A stretch of 64,000 nucleotides of DNA from Theocolax elegans (Eukaryota > Arthropoda > Insecta > Hymenoptera > Cerocephalidae): the NCBI GenBank assembly GCA_026168455.1, contig CM047431.1, positions 23,129,365 to 23,193,364 of the forward strand, in the 5' to 3' direction. The position numbers and the translations under genes were made by a program. How positions within the stretch are numbered: position 1 is the first letter of the stretch; the number at the start of each line of letters is the position of its first letter. Of this stretch, positions 11,264-22,247 are shown piece after piece. The notes below the pieces were generated by a model. The model had not been told where the DNA came from. It searched no databases and worked only from the letters and a program-made list of their open reading frames with translations.

Positions 11264-12680
11264 CTGTTTTGACCAATCTAGAGTAGGCGAGATAATAACT
11301 CCCACCGACTTAACTTAATTTTCATATCGTAGGAACTCATTACATAATCTAACTCTCGGGGCAGTGTTGAGGTCGATGCGAGAAATAAACACCTGACTGC
11401 CCAGGATTATAACCTTCGTTTTATTTACATTTAGTTTGAGATCATTATTATTAGCCCACGCAGCAATGGCATTAGCATCCTCAGAGATTCGTCGAACTCC
11501 TGATTCGAACTCCGCCGGATAAAACGAAGAATAAACCTGGGCACCATCCGCGAACAGCATACATTTACTGTATTTCAAAACGCTCGGCAAACCATTAAAA
11601 AAGATGGAAAACAAAATCGGACCAAGTACACTGCCCTGAGGTACACCCGCATTTACTCTCAACCAGTCGGATAGCTCGCCAACCTCACCTTCAACGGCCT
11701 GCGTGCGGCCCACCCGATACCTATAAAATCAGTTTAGAACGTTATCCGAGCAACCAATATTACTCAATTTAGTAATAAGCTTATCGTGAGGCACCGTATC
11801 GAAGGCCTTGGAGAAATCGAATAACATCAGTACCGTGATCATCCGTGAATCGATGGCCCCTCTGACGTCATCCAAAACCCCCAGTAGCGCAGTCTGGGTA
11901 CTATAGCCCATCCGATAACTTGCCTGTCTTTCGGTCAGAATGTTGTTGCTTTCCAAATACTGCGAAAGCTGCAAATGCGCTAGGCGCTCAAGTACCTTGG
12001 ACAGTTCACACAGCTTTGCGATTGGCCTGGTATCAGTACACGACTCAATTTTACTTGAATTTGCTAGCGGAAACAAACCCACCCTCTTTCAGCAGTCGGG
12101 AAAATAACCCACAGTTAGCATATTATTGAATATTTCTACAAGGGGAGGGGTTAATTGAGGTACCAGAAGTTTGAGCATCTTTGAGGAGATTCCGTCTATA
12201 CCGACTGCCTTAGAGGTAGATTTTAATAGTGCATGCCTCACCCCTTTGGTCGTTACTTATGAGAAGGAGAAAGAAGGAGATGGTGATGATAACAAGAAAG
12301 TGTTAGTCAGGATGGATGCAAATGACTGAACTGTGAGTGGGGGTAAATCATTTGATATGGATGAATAATGGGTGTTGAGTTGATGAGCAGTGAAAACTTT
12401 CAGTGGTGAAGGTTGCGCCTTTGTGCAAAATCCCATATTCCGGAGATACTTCCAGGAGCTAGTTGGATTCCTATTAACACTCAATTTATTCGCGAGAAAT
12501 TTGAAATTACAAGAGTTTATTGAATTCGAGACATTATTTCTGAGCTCCTTGTAGTTTCTATAGTTCAACGGATCTCCTGAATTACGAAATATTTTAAAAG
12601 CTTTATTTCTATCTCTAATGCACATTTTTATTTCTCGCGAGACCCAGGGTTTATGAGAATTTTTGATAGTGATAAGTTTT
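11264..12680 (-). mobile_element. Non-LTR retrotransposon RT fragment (Jockey/CR1-like)
   Basis: Minus-strand pieces at 12625-12257, 12082-11729 and 11713-11315 are consecutive parts of one LINE reverse transcriptase. Visible motifs are the pre-RT NPTSSWKYLR block, RPIAKLCELSKVLERL, GYSTQTALL, LFDFSKAFDTVPH and AGVPQGSVLGPILF. The active-site block reads FADGAQVY, so the second catalytic Asp of FADD is replaced by Gly. Stops near 12260, 12090 and 11720 also break it. The endonuclease part is absent and no poly-A end is seen, so both ends are incomplete. The Jockey/CR1 clade is suggested by motif style and not tested by phylogeny. Confidence 0.85.
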
Positions 12681-12877
12681 AACGGAGCTAGGAATGTTAT
12701 AAGAATTTAAAATTGAATTGCTGATGTTTGTTATAAATGAAGATATGACTTCAAATGAATTAAGGTTTGAATGATTTGCTGAGAATGAAGGGTAAGATGA
12801 ACAGCGGTCTACATTGTTTGTGGAGAGAGGCTGGTGAGGCCAAGTCTGTGCTCATGAGATTCATGAGATATTATTCA

Positions 12878-12880
<3 letters not shown>

Positions 12881-12934
<54 letters not shown>
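12881..12934. repeat. (GA)n microsatellite
   Basis: About 27 GA units. In the homologous solo LTR at 32057-33572 the corresponding place has a short GA-rich stretch (near 32941), so this looks like expansion of an LTR-internal GA tract. Confidence 0.9.
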
Positions 12935-12937
<3 letters not shown>

Positions 12938-13733
12938 TGATCGCGGCTATCCATCGACGATCCGGAGTTGATGTGCCGTGTACACTGCATAGACCGCGTC
13001 CCTGAAAAGTCGAATTCATTAGTCGACAATGACGATTGTTGAACGAAACAAAAACTCTTACCTGGCAGGCAGCCTACGTCGTTGTTGTCGATGCCGGCAA
13101 TCTAAACACTACGGCTAGCAGTGTGCGGCAATCATCTTACGTAAGCGGTATTCAAGTAAGGTCGTATACGCACCACAAGAGGGACGCCGCGACGCTTTCA
13201 CGCGCAGAGTTTTTGCGTCGATGACGCCGAGGAGGCAGAGCTCTTCAGGTTGCCGAGAGATAAGCATCGTCGGTCGTCTGTGCGGTTTCTCGTGTGCGAG
13301 AGCGAGTGTGCAGTGGCAAAGGAAAGATTTGTATATTCTTTATGTACCTCCTTTATTTTATTATTTATCCCGTGCTTCCCTACCGTGTGTGTGCTAGTGG
13401 TGATGCCCCTCCCCTTTATGAAGCTCTCGATACCGCGATTGCCGATCGCAGCCACGCCGTCGGCCGCAGCTTCACTTGCGCGCAGACGTGTATTCAAAGC
13501 CTTTCAATCGCATCCGCTCAATCGACCGCGAGCCAGCTTCCGCGCTTTTCCTACCCCTCGCCCTGCCATTCCAAGCCTTAATTCGCAGCCGTGTTCGAGC
13601 TGCGTAAAAGTCCCCATAGTAGTACCCGCATTTATGAAACGGAGCGAATAATAAATCACATTAATTATTATATATATATTGTATTATTTATTGTTTACCT
13701 CAGCTGCACTCTAATCCCCAGTGCAGTGTGATT
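12935..13733 (+). mobile_element. 5'-truncated LTR, same family as 32057-33572
   Basis: It aligns in reverse complement to the complete solo LTR at 32057-33572. The blocks around 13060-13095 (ACCTGGCAGGCAGCC) and 13350-13400 match 32760-32830 and 32425-32480. It ends with TAATCCCCAGTGCAGTGTGA near 13731. The 5' part beyond the GA tract is not recognisable. The fragment ends about 50 bp before the acceptor site of the GPCR exon, so it sits in that gene's intron. Open frames in it are chance. Confidence 0.75.
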
Positions 13734-13780
13734 ATTTATATAAAGTTTATAAAATTTTCTGTTTTATACATTTTTTACAG

Positions 13781-14267
13781 TCCATTTCTACACTTGACGT
13801 CATTTGAACAAACTCACGATGATAATGGAATTATGATATCAGTATGTGCAACAGAAGTGAGAACTAAATGGAGCATAGTGTATATTCTGGTTACCATATT
13901 ATTATTTTTTATACTTCCTACAATAGTCTTGGTTGTAATATACATACTTATACTGAATCAACTTACGCAGATTTCACAAAATGTACATAATCCACTCGAA
14001 TCTTCAATGCATAACCGTAATCACGCTATCAGAATGTTACGTATAATAATTCTTGTATTTTTTATTTGCGTACTCCCATTTCGTGCTATGATGATGTACG
14101 TAATTTTTAGTCCACTACAGCAAATTATAAATTTTGGAATTGAAGGATATTTTTTAATATTATATTTGTCAAGAATTATGTTTTATTTGAATTCAGCAGT
14201 AAATCCATTTTTGTATTTATTAATGTCTACGAAATTTAGAAGTAGTTTTCAAATAGTTATAACATAG
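13781..14267 (+). CDS. Class A GPCR, last exon (ECL2 to C-terminus), neuropeptide-receptor-like
   Basis: The exon begins after a strong acceptor (TTTTTTACAG ending 13780) and is open to TAG at 14265-14267, about 161 codons. It encodes the end of extracellular loop 2 with the conserved Cys (SVCATE), TM5 from about 13868, a short third intracellular loop, TM6 with the ICVLPFR form of the FxxCxxP motif, and TM7 with NPFLY (the NPxxY switch) followed by an amphipathic helix 8 (MSTKFRSSF). This is a plasma-membrane peptide receptor. The TM6-TM7 style resembles the thyrotropin-releasing-hormone/trissin receptor group, which is a guess. TM1-TM4 are not found upstream in the window; an LTR fragment lies in the intron just before the exon. 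The frame is intact, so it may be a live gene whose earlier exons lie far upstream, or a stranded copy. Confidence 0.75.
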
Positions 14268-14545
14268 TTATAACAAGTTATAAAAAGCATCGTTAAATAC
14301 TTATAAACGCTTTAATATGTATAAACTCATAAATTTACAGAATTTTTACATAATTCATAGTGATTGTTAATGTAATTTTATTATCCTTCTACCTAGGCGT
14401 AGAATCATGTTTATATAGAATTACATGAATTACTCAAATCGTTAATGTAATGTTTCTTTGTATTTCTTTATTTATAGATATGGTTAAGGCAATGCTAATC
14501 GTTCTTTTCTTTTTGCAAGCATGTAACTTAGAAAATGTTTTTAAA

Positions 14546-14550
<5 letters not shown>

Positions 14551-14601
<51 letters not shown>
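14551..14601. repeat. (TA)n microsatellite
   Basis: Uninterrupted TA repeat. It resumes at 15597-15614 on the other side of the palindromic element, so the element inserted into it. Confidence 0.95.
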
Positions 14602-14603
<2 letters not shown>

Positions 14604-15596
14604 GGTATTCCACGTGAAGTGGTCCGATCAAAATTTTAAAATGCACCAAATTTTGGGTACACTTTGCAAATGTTTTTCAGAATACAGAAAAAAATTTTTA
14701 GGTACTGGAATCTTTTTGCTCAAAAGTTATTCTAACCTCAAAAAGTGAGTTTTTCCATATTTTTTTCAACACCAGCTGGGTTTACCGCTATATAACTCAA
14801 AATCTATCAACTTTTACTATAGAACATTATATGTAACATTCGTTGCTAATTGTGTCTAGAATTTATTCTTCTGGGTTAGAATTTCTAATCTCAAGGTCAA
14901 TGTTACATAAACTACATATCAATATTCAACTTGAAAAAAGTGCTAGTGCGCCACCTTTGATTTTTTCATCCAAAAGTCTAAAAGAAAGCTTGGAGCAATA
15001 CCTTTCAAATGGTCTGTAGCATTTTTATGGCCTCCAATTCTGTAAAAAGTTATGACAATTTAAAGAAACACGAAATTTTTTAAAAAATTTAAATGGGAAT
15101 TACCATGTTAATTTTTGTGAATTTTTTGTCTTTCTTTAAATTGTCATAACTTTTTACAGAATTGGAGGCCATAAAAATGCTACAGACCATTTGAAAGGTA
15201 TTGCTCCAAGCTTTCTTTTAGACTTTTGGATGAAAAAATCGAAGGTGGCGCACTTGCACTTTTTTCAAGTTGAATATTGATAGTAGTTTATGTAACATTG
15301 ACCTTGAGATTAGAAATTCTAACCCAGAAGAATAAATTCTAGATATAATTAGCAACGAATGTTACATATAATGTTCTATAGTAAAAGTTGATAGATTTTG
15401 AGTTATATAGCGGTAAACCCAGCTGGTGTTGAAAAAAATATGGAAAAATTCACTTTTTGAGGTTAGAATAACTTTTGAGCAAATAGATTCCAGTACCTAA
15501 AAATTTTTTCCTGTATTCTGAAAAACGTTTGCAAAGTGTACCCAAAATTTGGTGCATTTTAAAATTTTGTTTGGACCACTTCACGTGGAATACCCC
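14602..15596. mobile_element. 995-bp palindromic (foldback) element in a TA microsatellite
   Basis: The left end GGGGTATTCCACGTGAAG (14602) and the right end CTTCACGTGGAATACCCC (15596) are inverted repeats, and the arms stay paired almost to the centre near 15100. No ORF of note. Flanks are TA on both sides, compatible with a TA target as in Tc1/mariner-type elements, but the microsatellite makes the duplication uninformative. Confidence 0.85.
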
Positions 15597-15614
15597 ATAT
15601 ATATATATATATAT

Positions 15615-16186
15615 GTATCCTTGAGAATATAATCAGATAAATAATTTTGAAATGTTTATACATTAATAAATTTATTTTATCAATAAAAAAATATAATATT
15701 TAGTATTGTTTTTGGCGATTTTCTGACCATAAAAAGGTAGTGGTTTACTTTAGTTTAATTCTTAGACTTCTAACCGATTACTATTATATCTTAGTAGCTT
15801 GCTTATTCGTTTGAATCGCATTGTTTTGATAGTTGTAATAGTTGTGCCGTCCCTTATATAAATTTATTTGGTGTCTCTATAGTTCTTTATACGGACTTAT
15901 TAAGTGTTTTAATGTTTGATTATGTATTACTGTTTAATCTTTGATTTTTGTACTTATTTATTTATTAATTATAAATTTAACATTATGATAAATTATATAG
16001 TACATGGAAATGAAGGGAGATGCGAGTGATGTTTTGATGAGAAAATTCTGGTCTGTGTGAGGATTTTATGAATATAGTTCAACTTTGTTGCTATAATAAA
16101 TAATTGTCACCATATTATTTACAGATCAATTTTATAATGTTTTGAAGGCATTTACGGTCGTTTTTCCGAATCGATAAACTTAAATT
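15615..16186. other. AT-rich, no recognised feature
   Basis: No ORF, repeat unit or RNA gene that I can support. Confidence 0.5.
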
Positions 16187-16189
16187 AAA

Positions 16190-16430
16190 CGAGGCAAAAT
16201 CTGCTCTTTGTCCACTATATTTAGTGGGATTTCGCGGATCAGGCCCTCGTTAAATAAAAATTATAAGTATTTCGTCCTTAATTTCCAGTTTGGACTCCTG
16301 AGTAAGGAACTGGAAATTTTACTTTAGACGCCTATCGCAACATGTACAGCGACGTCAGCAAGATGTTATGCGGCTCTATGTATAAAAGAAGATCACAATC
16401 TCTCTAGCAAGTGTATAAAATTTATACTAC
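16190..16430 (+). repeat. Diverged copy of the 21361-21817 foldback element
   Basis: Shares the blocks TTTGTCCACT, GACTCCTGAGTAAGGAACTGG, TTAGACGCCTATCGCAA and CAGCAAGATGTTATGCGGCT with 21410-21600. Only the left and central part is recognisable; the right inverted arm is absent. Confidence 0.7.
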
Positions 16431-16698
16431 ATTTGATAAATTCAGTAATCGATAATATAACATTATATTATAGAACAGGTATAGATTTGTATATATCAAA
16501 TATTATAAATAATTATCAACGGTGATTGTCTAAATAATTTTTGTTAAATTTATTTAATAGAAGAGGGAAACAAAACGTTGCGCAAAAATTATAAAATGAC
16601 CCATTATATCAATCGATAATTCTGCCTAAAAATTATCAGCGAAGATCCTCAATCGCGAACGTTCCTTCGATCGAGTTATTTTGGTTTTTAATAAATAG
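16431..16698. other. AT-rich, no recognised feature
   Basis: Simple AT-rich sequence between a repeat fragment and a solo LTR. The last four bases are the ATAG target duplication. Confidence 0.5.
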
Positions 16699-17232
16699 TG
16701 TAACAAGGTACTTTGTACCTTTCAAATAGTTAAGCGAGCGAGTCCCAACGTAACCTATCGTACCTACCCTTACCCAGGATGTCACATTAAGCAGCACCGA
16801 GCAGCAGCAAAGGACTCCCAGCAGCTGTAAAATATAATTAGATGTGATCTTGATTAGGAGAACACAAGGAAGTATGTAGCTACATACAGATACTGACAGC
16901 TAATTGCAAGGAGAGAATTGGCAAGTGAGATTATAGTAACCATAACATTACCATAAATCTCAAATACTAGTTATAAACTCTCAAATGCTATTTATAAATA
17001 AGAAACACTCCCTCGGGAGCTAGTTAGTTACCTAGGAAGCAGCCAGAAATCTTCACAGGAACGCCCTTGCTTTGGGTTTTCCGCGATCTTCCTTTTTCGT
17101 AGGTGTGCTTTTCCCTCTCCTCCCCCTTTTCTCCTCTTGCGCAGCAACTCGTCGCAGCTTTCTTACTCACTTTTACTTTAAAGTTTATTTCGCCTTTGAC
17201 AACACGCCCTAATCCCCAGCGTGACCGTTACA
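16699..17232 (+). mobile_element. Solo LTR (534 bp) with ATAG target duplication
   Basis: Starts TGTAACAAGG, ends CGTGACCGTTACA, flanked by ATAG at 16695-16698 and 17233-17236. The 3' end carries CTAATCCCCAG, the motif shared by several Gypsy LTRs here. No internal element sequence follows. Confidence 0.85.
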
Positions 17233-17274
17233 ATAGATATAAATAATATCATATGAATAATTAACATATTAAGT

Positions 17275-18446
17275 TGTTTCGTGCATTGTTGAAATTCCGA
17301 GAAGAGTATCGGCCGGCGAGAACGAACCGATCGATATTCTTCCCGGACATCAGAGTCAAGCGCGTAAGGGGGGGACGCGAAGGAACGCGAAGGAACGCGA
17401 AGGAGCATCGAAGGCACTCGCGACGGGGGGAGCCGCGGGCTACGCTAATTGGTCGCGGCGGTCATACGTTAAATTTTGGGGGAAAAATTTAGGCGCTCGA
17501 CTTAGCGGCGCGTACTCGCTCTCTCGCGATTCTTCAGTAGCTGCGCGTACTGTCGCGATTCCACAGTAGAGTTCAAGCTTGAACAACTCTTGCATCGGTC
17601 GTCCGACGGGTCGTTCGCGCTCTATAAGATTCGAGGAAGGAAATCGGGTGTTTGTTCGTCGTGTTCGCGGGGGTTCGCGAATTAATCTCATCGGGCGCGC
17701 GTTAGGTAGGAAGGTATAAATTCACAATTTAATTCGACAATTCAATTTAGACGATTCGTTCGTCATTTATATTTTCAATTACGTGTCGGGTGTGCGGCGC
17801 ATTCGCGTGTACACGCGAAGCTTACAATTACATACACACACTACAAACAACGTCGAAGAGGTGCACCTCACATACGGAGTTTATCTCCGGTCAATTTCAC
17901 CTTCGGGTGCCTCACGATTTAAGCCCTGCAGGCACTAGCGTCGACGCGCTAAACGATTACACTTTACACACGGGAAGAACGAGGCTTCCCGCCTATTGGC
18001 CTGGATCCAGTTGCATTAGCAACAAACACACACAATTACGTAAGATTCTCTATTTTTACTACAAACCGGTCGTGATAACCCTCTATTGTTATCTAATTAA
18101 TTTCTTTCATTTTTGTATTAATTTATCTCTTGGGTTTTTTATGCCACGTGTGTGGCTTTTTCCCAAACAATTTTTTGCGAGCAAAAATAAATTCTCTTCC
18201 TTTTGTGTGCTCAAATCAATGTGAATTATTTTCCCTTTTTTTCCTATTCCTTAAATTAAATAATAATTTAAATTAACTGGTTTTTCGTAGTATTTGGTTA
18301 TAAATCACAGGGAATTTGCTTCAACTTCAATACATAAATTTCGCGACAATTAAAAAATTTTCCTATTAGTAATTCAAACGGCAATTAAAATTTTTTCCTA
18401 TTCAATTCAATAAATCCCTATAATTTAGCGGCATTTGTACGCTACA
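17275..18446. mobile_element. Solo LTR candidate (1172 bp) with TAAGT target duplication
   Basis: Starts TGTTTCGTGC, ends GTACGCTACA, flanked by TAAGT at 17270-17274 and 18447-18451. The first 450 bp are GC-rich and the rest AT-rich. It lacks the TAATCCCCAG motif, so it is another family. The open frame at 17790-18224 has no recognisable protein. A 5-bp duplication and TG...CA ends fit Gypsy, BEL or Copia. Confidence 0.65.
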
Positions 18447-18739
18447 TAAGTTAATATATATAGCAAGGTGCGCGGTAGCGCAACCAACGCAAGTATAATG
18501 CGCGCTAGCACCTATTAGACATCTAACTGCACCTGCGGTTTTTTTATTTTTGAATATTAATATATAATATGTTATTTACGTAACTTTTTATATCATATAT
18601 TATTTCTTTTTTAATATTTTTTCAGTTTATTAAGTTTTCGATAAATTATTTAGTAATACTTTCAATAAAACTTCATGTAAATATCTGAGATGTCAAATTC
18701 TTTTACTCGGCTATGTATTTTTCGATATCTTTTTCGTCT

Positions 18740-18740
<1 letters not shown>

Positions 18741-18774
<34 letters not shown>
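18741..18774. repeat. (TA)n microsatellite
   Basis: TA repeat bordering the duplicated promoter/exon block to its right. Confidence 0.9.
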
Positions 18775-18776
<2 letters not shown>

Positions 18777-19275
18777 CTACTCGAAAAAGTTGAGACAGAG
18801 CTATAGGGGAAAACGAAAGAGTGAGTGAGACACGCGTGATCTAGTTATTTTTTCATTATTATCTTAAACGGTCATCTTTTATCTTACACGGTCGTCAATC
18901 ATCTAATTTGCCGAGAAGCGTGCGCGTAACAGAACCTGCCAGTGACAATTATTGGTTATGTTTAATGTTGATAATTTTAATTCTTGGTTTTGGACTACAG
19001 TTTTCACAGGTATGAAAGCTTCACAGAAATGTTTATTAATTATTTAAATAAATTATTTTAGAGAAGTTAAAAATATAATTATTTGTTAATAAAATTATTT
19101 ATTTAACAATTTAGATTTTGGAGCCCAGTCGTCAAACATATCAAGCAATATTGAAACAACAAATCACTTCTGCAAAAATGTTTAGGAAAATGCCTGAAAT
19201 TTTACCAATACAGAAACACATTCATTTAATTACTAGTAGTATGGTACATTTAGTAGACAATAGTTAGATTTAAGA
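18775..19275 (+). pseudogene. Copy of a promoter, first exon and start of second exon shared with the Lst8-like locus
   Basis: From ACTACTCGAAAAAG this block matches, in reverse complement, 54345 down to 54102 (and 55260 down to 55050). It then contains an ATG (18958), a short exon ending in TTTTCACAG at 19009, a 105-bp intron and an acceptor AATTTAG at 19114. The second exon starts ILEPSRQTYQA like the one at 53923 but continues with different sequence (ILKQQITSAK...) to a stop near 19266. Relative to the 54-kb copy the first exon has a deletion of about 10 bp that shifts the frame. I do not recognise the gene that this first exon belonged to. Confidence 0.6.
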
Positions 19276-19399
19276 GGACCTAGTGTCGAAGAAACAGAAA
19301 AATAATGATTTTTGCTGTGTTGTAAAATGTAACACCATAAATAATTGTTTATTTATACATAAAAACATTTTTCGTCCAGAAAATAAGTCATTTTAAACG

Positions 19400-20390
19400 T
19401 TTTTGAAAAAGTATGTATGTGTGTATGTATGTATGTAGTTAAGTTAATAGAATAACTCAGCCAATTTTGAACCAATTTGGCTCAAATTTTTATGATATCT
19501 TCTACATAAATAGAGAAGTAAACGTTGCTATTTTGGACCAAATTGGTCGAATAGATATTAAACGGTAGCACTTTTTAACATGACGCTAAAACGTTTTTAT
19601 ACGACATTATATATATATATATATAAAAAAATTAAATTATCTAAAATATAGATATAGAAAATGTTTAAAATTAATTTTTATGTACAATTAAATACTGACA
19701 AGTTAAACGCATTAAAGTGTCAAAATAGTGCAAAAAACGTTTTTTCTACTTTATAAAGACAAATATTAATTGCACTGTAAAAGTTTAGATGTAAAAAATC
19801 TTTGTCTTAATAAGATGAAATTTTTTTGTATACAACACTTTATGCTTAGATGAATAATTTTAAAGTTTAGTACAAAAAAACAGTTGGAGAAGCCTAAAAT
19901 GTACAATAAAAGAAGCTTTTCAGACATTAACTAAATAAATATTGATTTCACGTAGAAATTTGAAATGTAAGAAATGTTCATCACATTAAATGAAAACTTT
20001 TTTCTGTTAAACATTTCTTCCTCACATTGATATTTTTCCTTATAAATGAAAAAAAATGGTTAAAAAAGCGTAAAATGTACAAAAAAGACGGTTTTAGACC
20101 TTATCTAAATAAATATCGATTATATGTACAAATCTTAAAGGTAAGAAATGTTTATCACAAAAAAAACTTTTGTTTACCTTTTAATTGTTTTTGAAAACGT
20201 ATATATGCTTGTACGTACTATGTATGTAAACAAGTCAATCGAAAAATTCAGTCAATTTTTTACCCATTTGGCTAAATTTATTTTTATAGTAACTTTTAAA
20301 TATTACAGTCGTTTATTTTTTAAAGCACTTAACGATTGTGCCTGGAATGTAAAAGCGTATAGGTTTTACATATTTTGGGTCCTATAGTTA
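19400..20390. repeat. Degenerate duplicated AT-rich block
   Basis: A block with TATGTATGT followed by AATTTTGAACCAATTTGGCT at about 19410-19500 recurs weakly at about 20190-20290. A second pair (GTAAAATGTACA...AAGAAATGTT) lies near 19895 and 20067, about 172 bp apart. No protein is supported. Confidence 0.45.
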
Positions 20391-21360
20391 ATTTTTTTAC
20401 TTTCTACTTGTTAATGGATGGGATTGAAAGACAGAAATAATTCTGTTCGTTACCCTGATCATCTAAATATTCTACTTTATTAACTTCTACGAATGGAGTA
20501 AAATTGCACTTTATGCCTTCGATCTCTTTATTTCTCGTAGACATACTTATTCTTTTGAAATTATTTTAACCATATTCGACTTATACAAAATTAAATTTAT
20601 TATGTTAAATTAAATGCACCAAAATACCTTACAATATTGAACAAAATTTAGAAATTTAAAATTACATTGTTGTTTAAATAAGTGACCTTTTAAATGAAAG
20701 AAAAGATCGACAAAGTTTTAGTATTTTATACTTTGTTTTACATTTTAACGCATTGTCATATATTACATGATATGTTCTAGTTGTGTCGAGGTATTACTAG
20801 TTTTACCTATTATATAATATAATAGTACTTACATACTATTCTTAATAATTAAAGTTAAATATTAGATTTACAATGTGGTACAAAATACTTGTCGGTTATT
20901 CCGCTTCATTTCAGTGCTTTCTATTCAAACAACTTCTTAATAACAATTTATCTACTTTTTAATACCAAATTTTAAGTTGTTGAAAATTTGAAGTTTTTTT
21001 AAGTAGAAAAAAGATAGAAGCAAGAAATGAAAATATTTATTTTTTCAGTTAACAACTATCATTATACTTGCGTATTCTCACACCTTCGTGGAAGGTGTTA
21101 TTTCAAAATACTTTCTATTCATAAAACTTGATGTTAGAAATTTAATATAATAAATGATAAGTTTTTTAAATACTTTTTGTGTATACTTCGATGTATTTGA
21201 TATATTTAAATGTAACTCAAAAATCTTCGATACATGCAATACATTTCGATATTTTCCGATTATCTAATAAACCAATGTGCAGTGACATATATGATTAGAT
21301 AAAATTCAATATAGTTTTACATAAGTTTATCCAATACGTATAATATAATTATCGGTCTTG
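20391..21360. repeat. AT-rich, with fragments of the 54-57 kb repeat family
   Basis: Segments at about 20875-20935 (AAAATACTTGTCGGTTAT) and 21060-21130 (ACACCTTCGTGGAAGGTGTT) resemble 56110-56170 and 56440-56490. Nothing else is supported. Confidence 0.5.
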
Positions 21361-21817
21361 CCGAACTAATTGCTTTATTTTTGGAATAAAGCAGGCCCAT
21401 TACACCCTTTGTCCACTGTGGTTGGTGGAATTTCCCAGAGTAAAGGCCTTTTTAAAAAATTGAAACGAAAATTAAAGGCGTTTTCGTCCTCGTTCCCCAG
21501 TTTAGACTCCTCAGTAAGGAACTGGGGATCGTACCTTAGACGCCTGTCGCAAAATGAACTGCAACGCCAGCAAGATGTTATGCGGCTATATATATAGAGG
21601 AAGACGACAATCTCTCCAACGAGTATAGTCGTCTCCATCTAGCGGTCGGAAAGACCACCAGCCACTGAGGAGTCCAAAATGGGGATCAAAGACGAAACGC
21701 CTTTAATTTTTGTTTTAATTTCTGAAAAAGGCCTTTACTCTGGGAAATTTCACCAACCACAGTGGACAAAGGGTATAATCGGCCTGCTTTATTCCAAAAA
21801 TAAAGCATTTAGTTCGG
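21361..21817. mobile_element. 457-bp foldback/TIR element
   Basis: Arms of roughly 150 bp are inverted repeats: CCGAACTAATTGCTTTATTT at 21361 against its complement ending at 21817. Blocks TTTGTCCACTGTGGTTGGTG and AGAGTAAAGGCC occur in both. A unique centre (21510-21670) contains CAGCAAGATGTTATGCGGC and a TATATATA stretch. A diverged relative is at 16190-16430. No target duplication is obvious and there is no transposase. Confidence 0.8.
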
Positions 21818-22247
21818 ATAAACTAATAATTATATTATATAAATTATCACCGAACGTTAAATTCATTTTGTTTTTATCCAATGAGTTTCAATTCAATATT
21901 TCGAGATTATTTGATATATGAGTTGTCGTTACATTTCCAATAGAAAATAAAGATTGCGGTAAGATTCGGCTCGGCTCGGTTCGTCGTGGCTACATGGACA
22001 AAATATATTTTTATTCATTGTTGTCCCTTTCGTTTTTAATTCAATAATTTCATTTTATGATTTAATTTCAATTCAGTGTTCGAACAACTGAATTTTACCC
22101 ACCTGCGATTCCTTTAATGATCCCAAGAACCCTATATTTAAATTGACAAGTGCTACACGCGATATCCTTATTTTGAGGTCAATGTCAGATTTTAATTCTA
22201 CCTGGTTGTTGTCTGAAACTGGACCTCGGTTTCAGACTAACAATTAA
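21818..22247. other. AT-rich, no recognised feature
   Basis: No gene or repeat that I can support. The last four bases are the TTAA flank of the next element. Confidence 0.5.

Noticed and set aside
14434..14649. 71-codon minus-strand ORF with Ile-Tyr run
   Set aside because: It is a translation of the TA microsatellite.
17790..18224. 144-codon ORF in the GC/AT block
   Set aside because: It lies wholly within the solo LTR bounded by the TAAGT duplication and has no protein-like motif.
20148..20387. 79-codon hydrophobic ORF that could be a membrane protein
   Set aside because: AT-driven Phe/Ile/Tyr composition in a degenerate repeat; the copy near 19.4 kb does not keep the frame.
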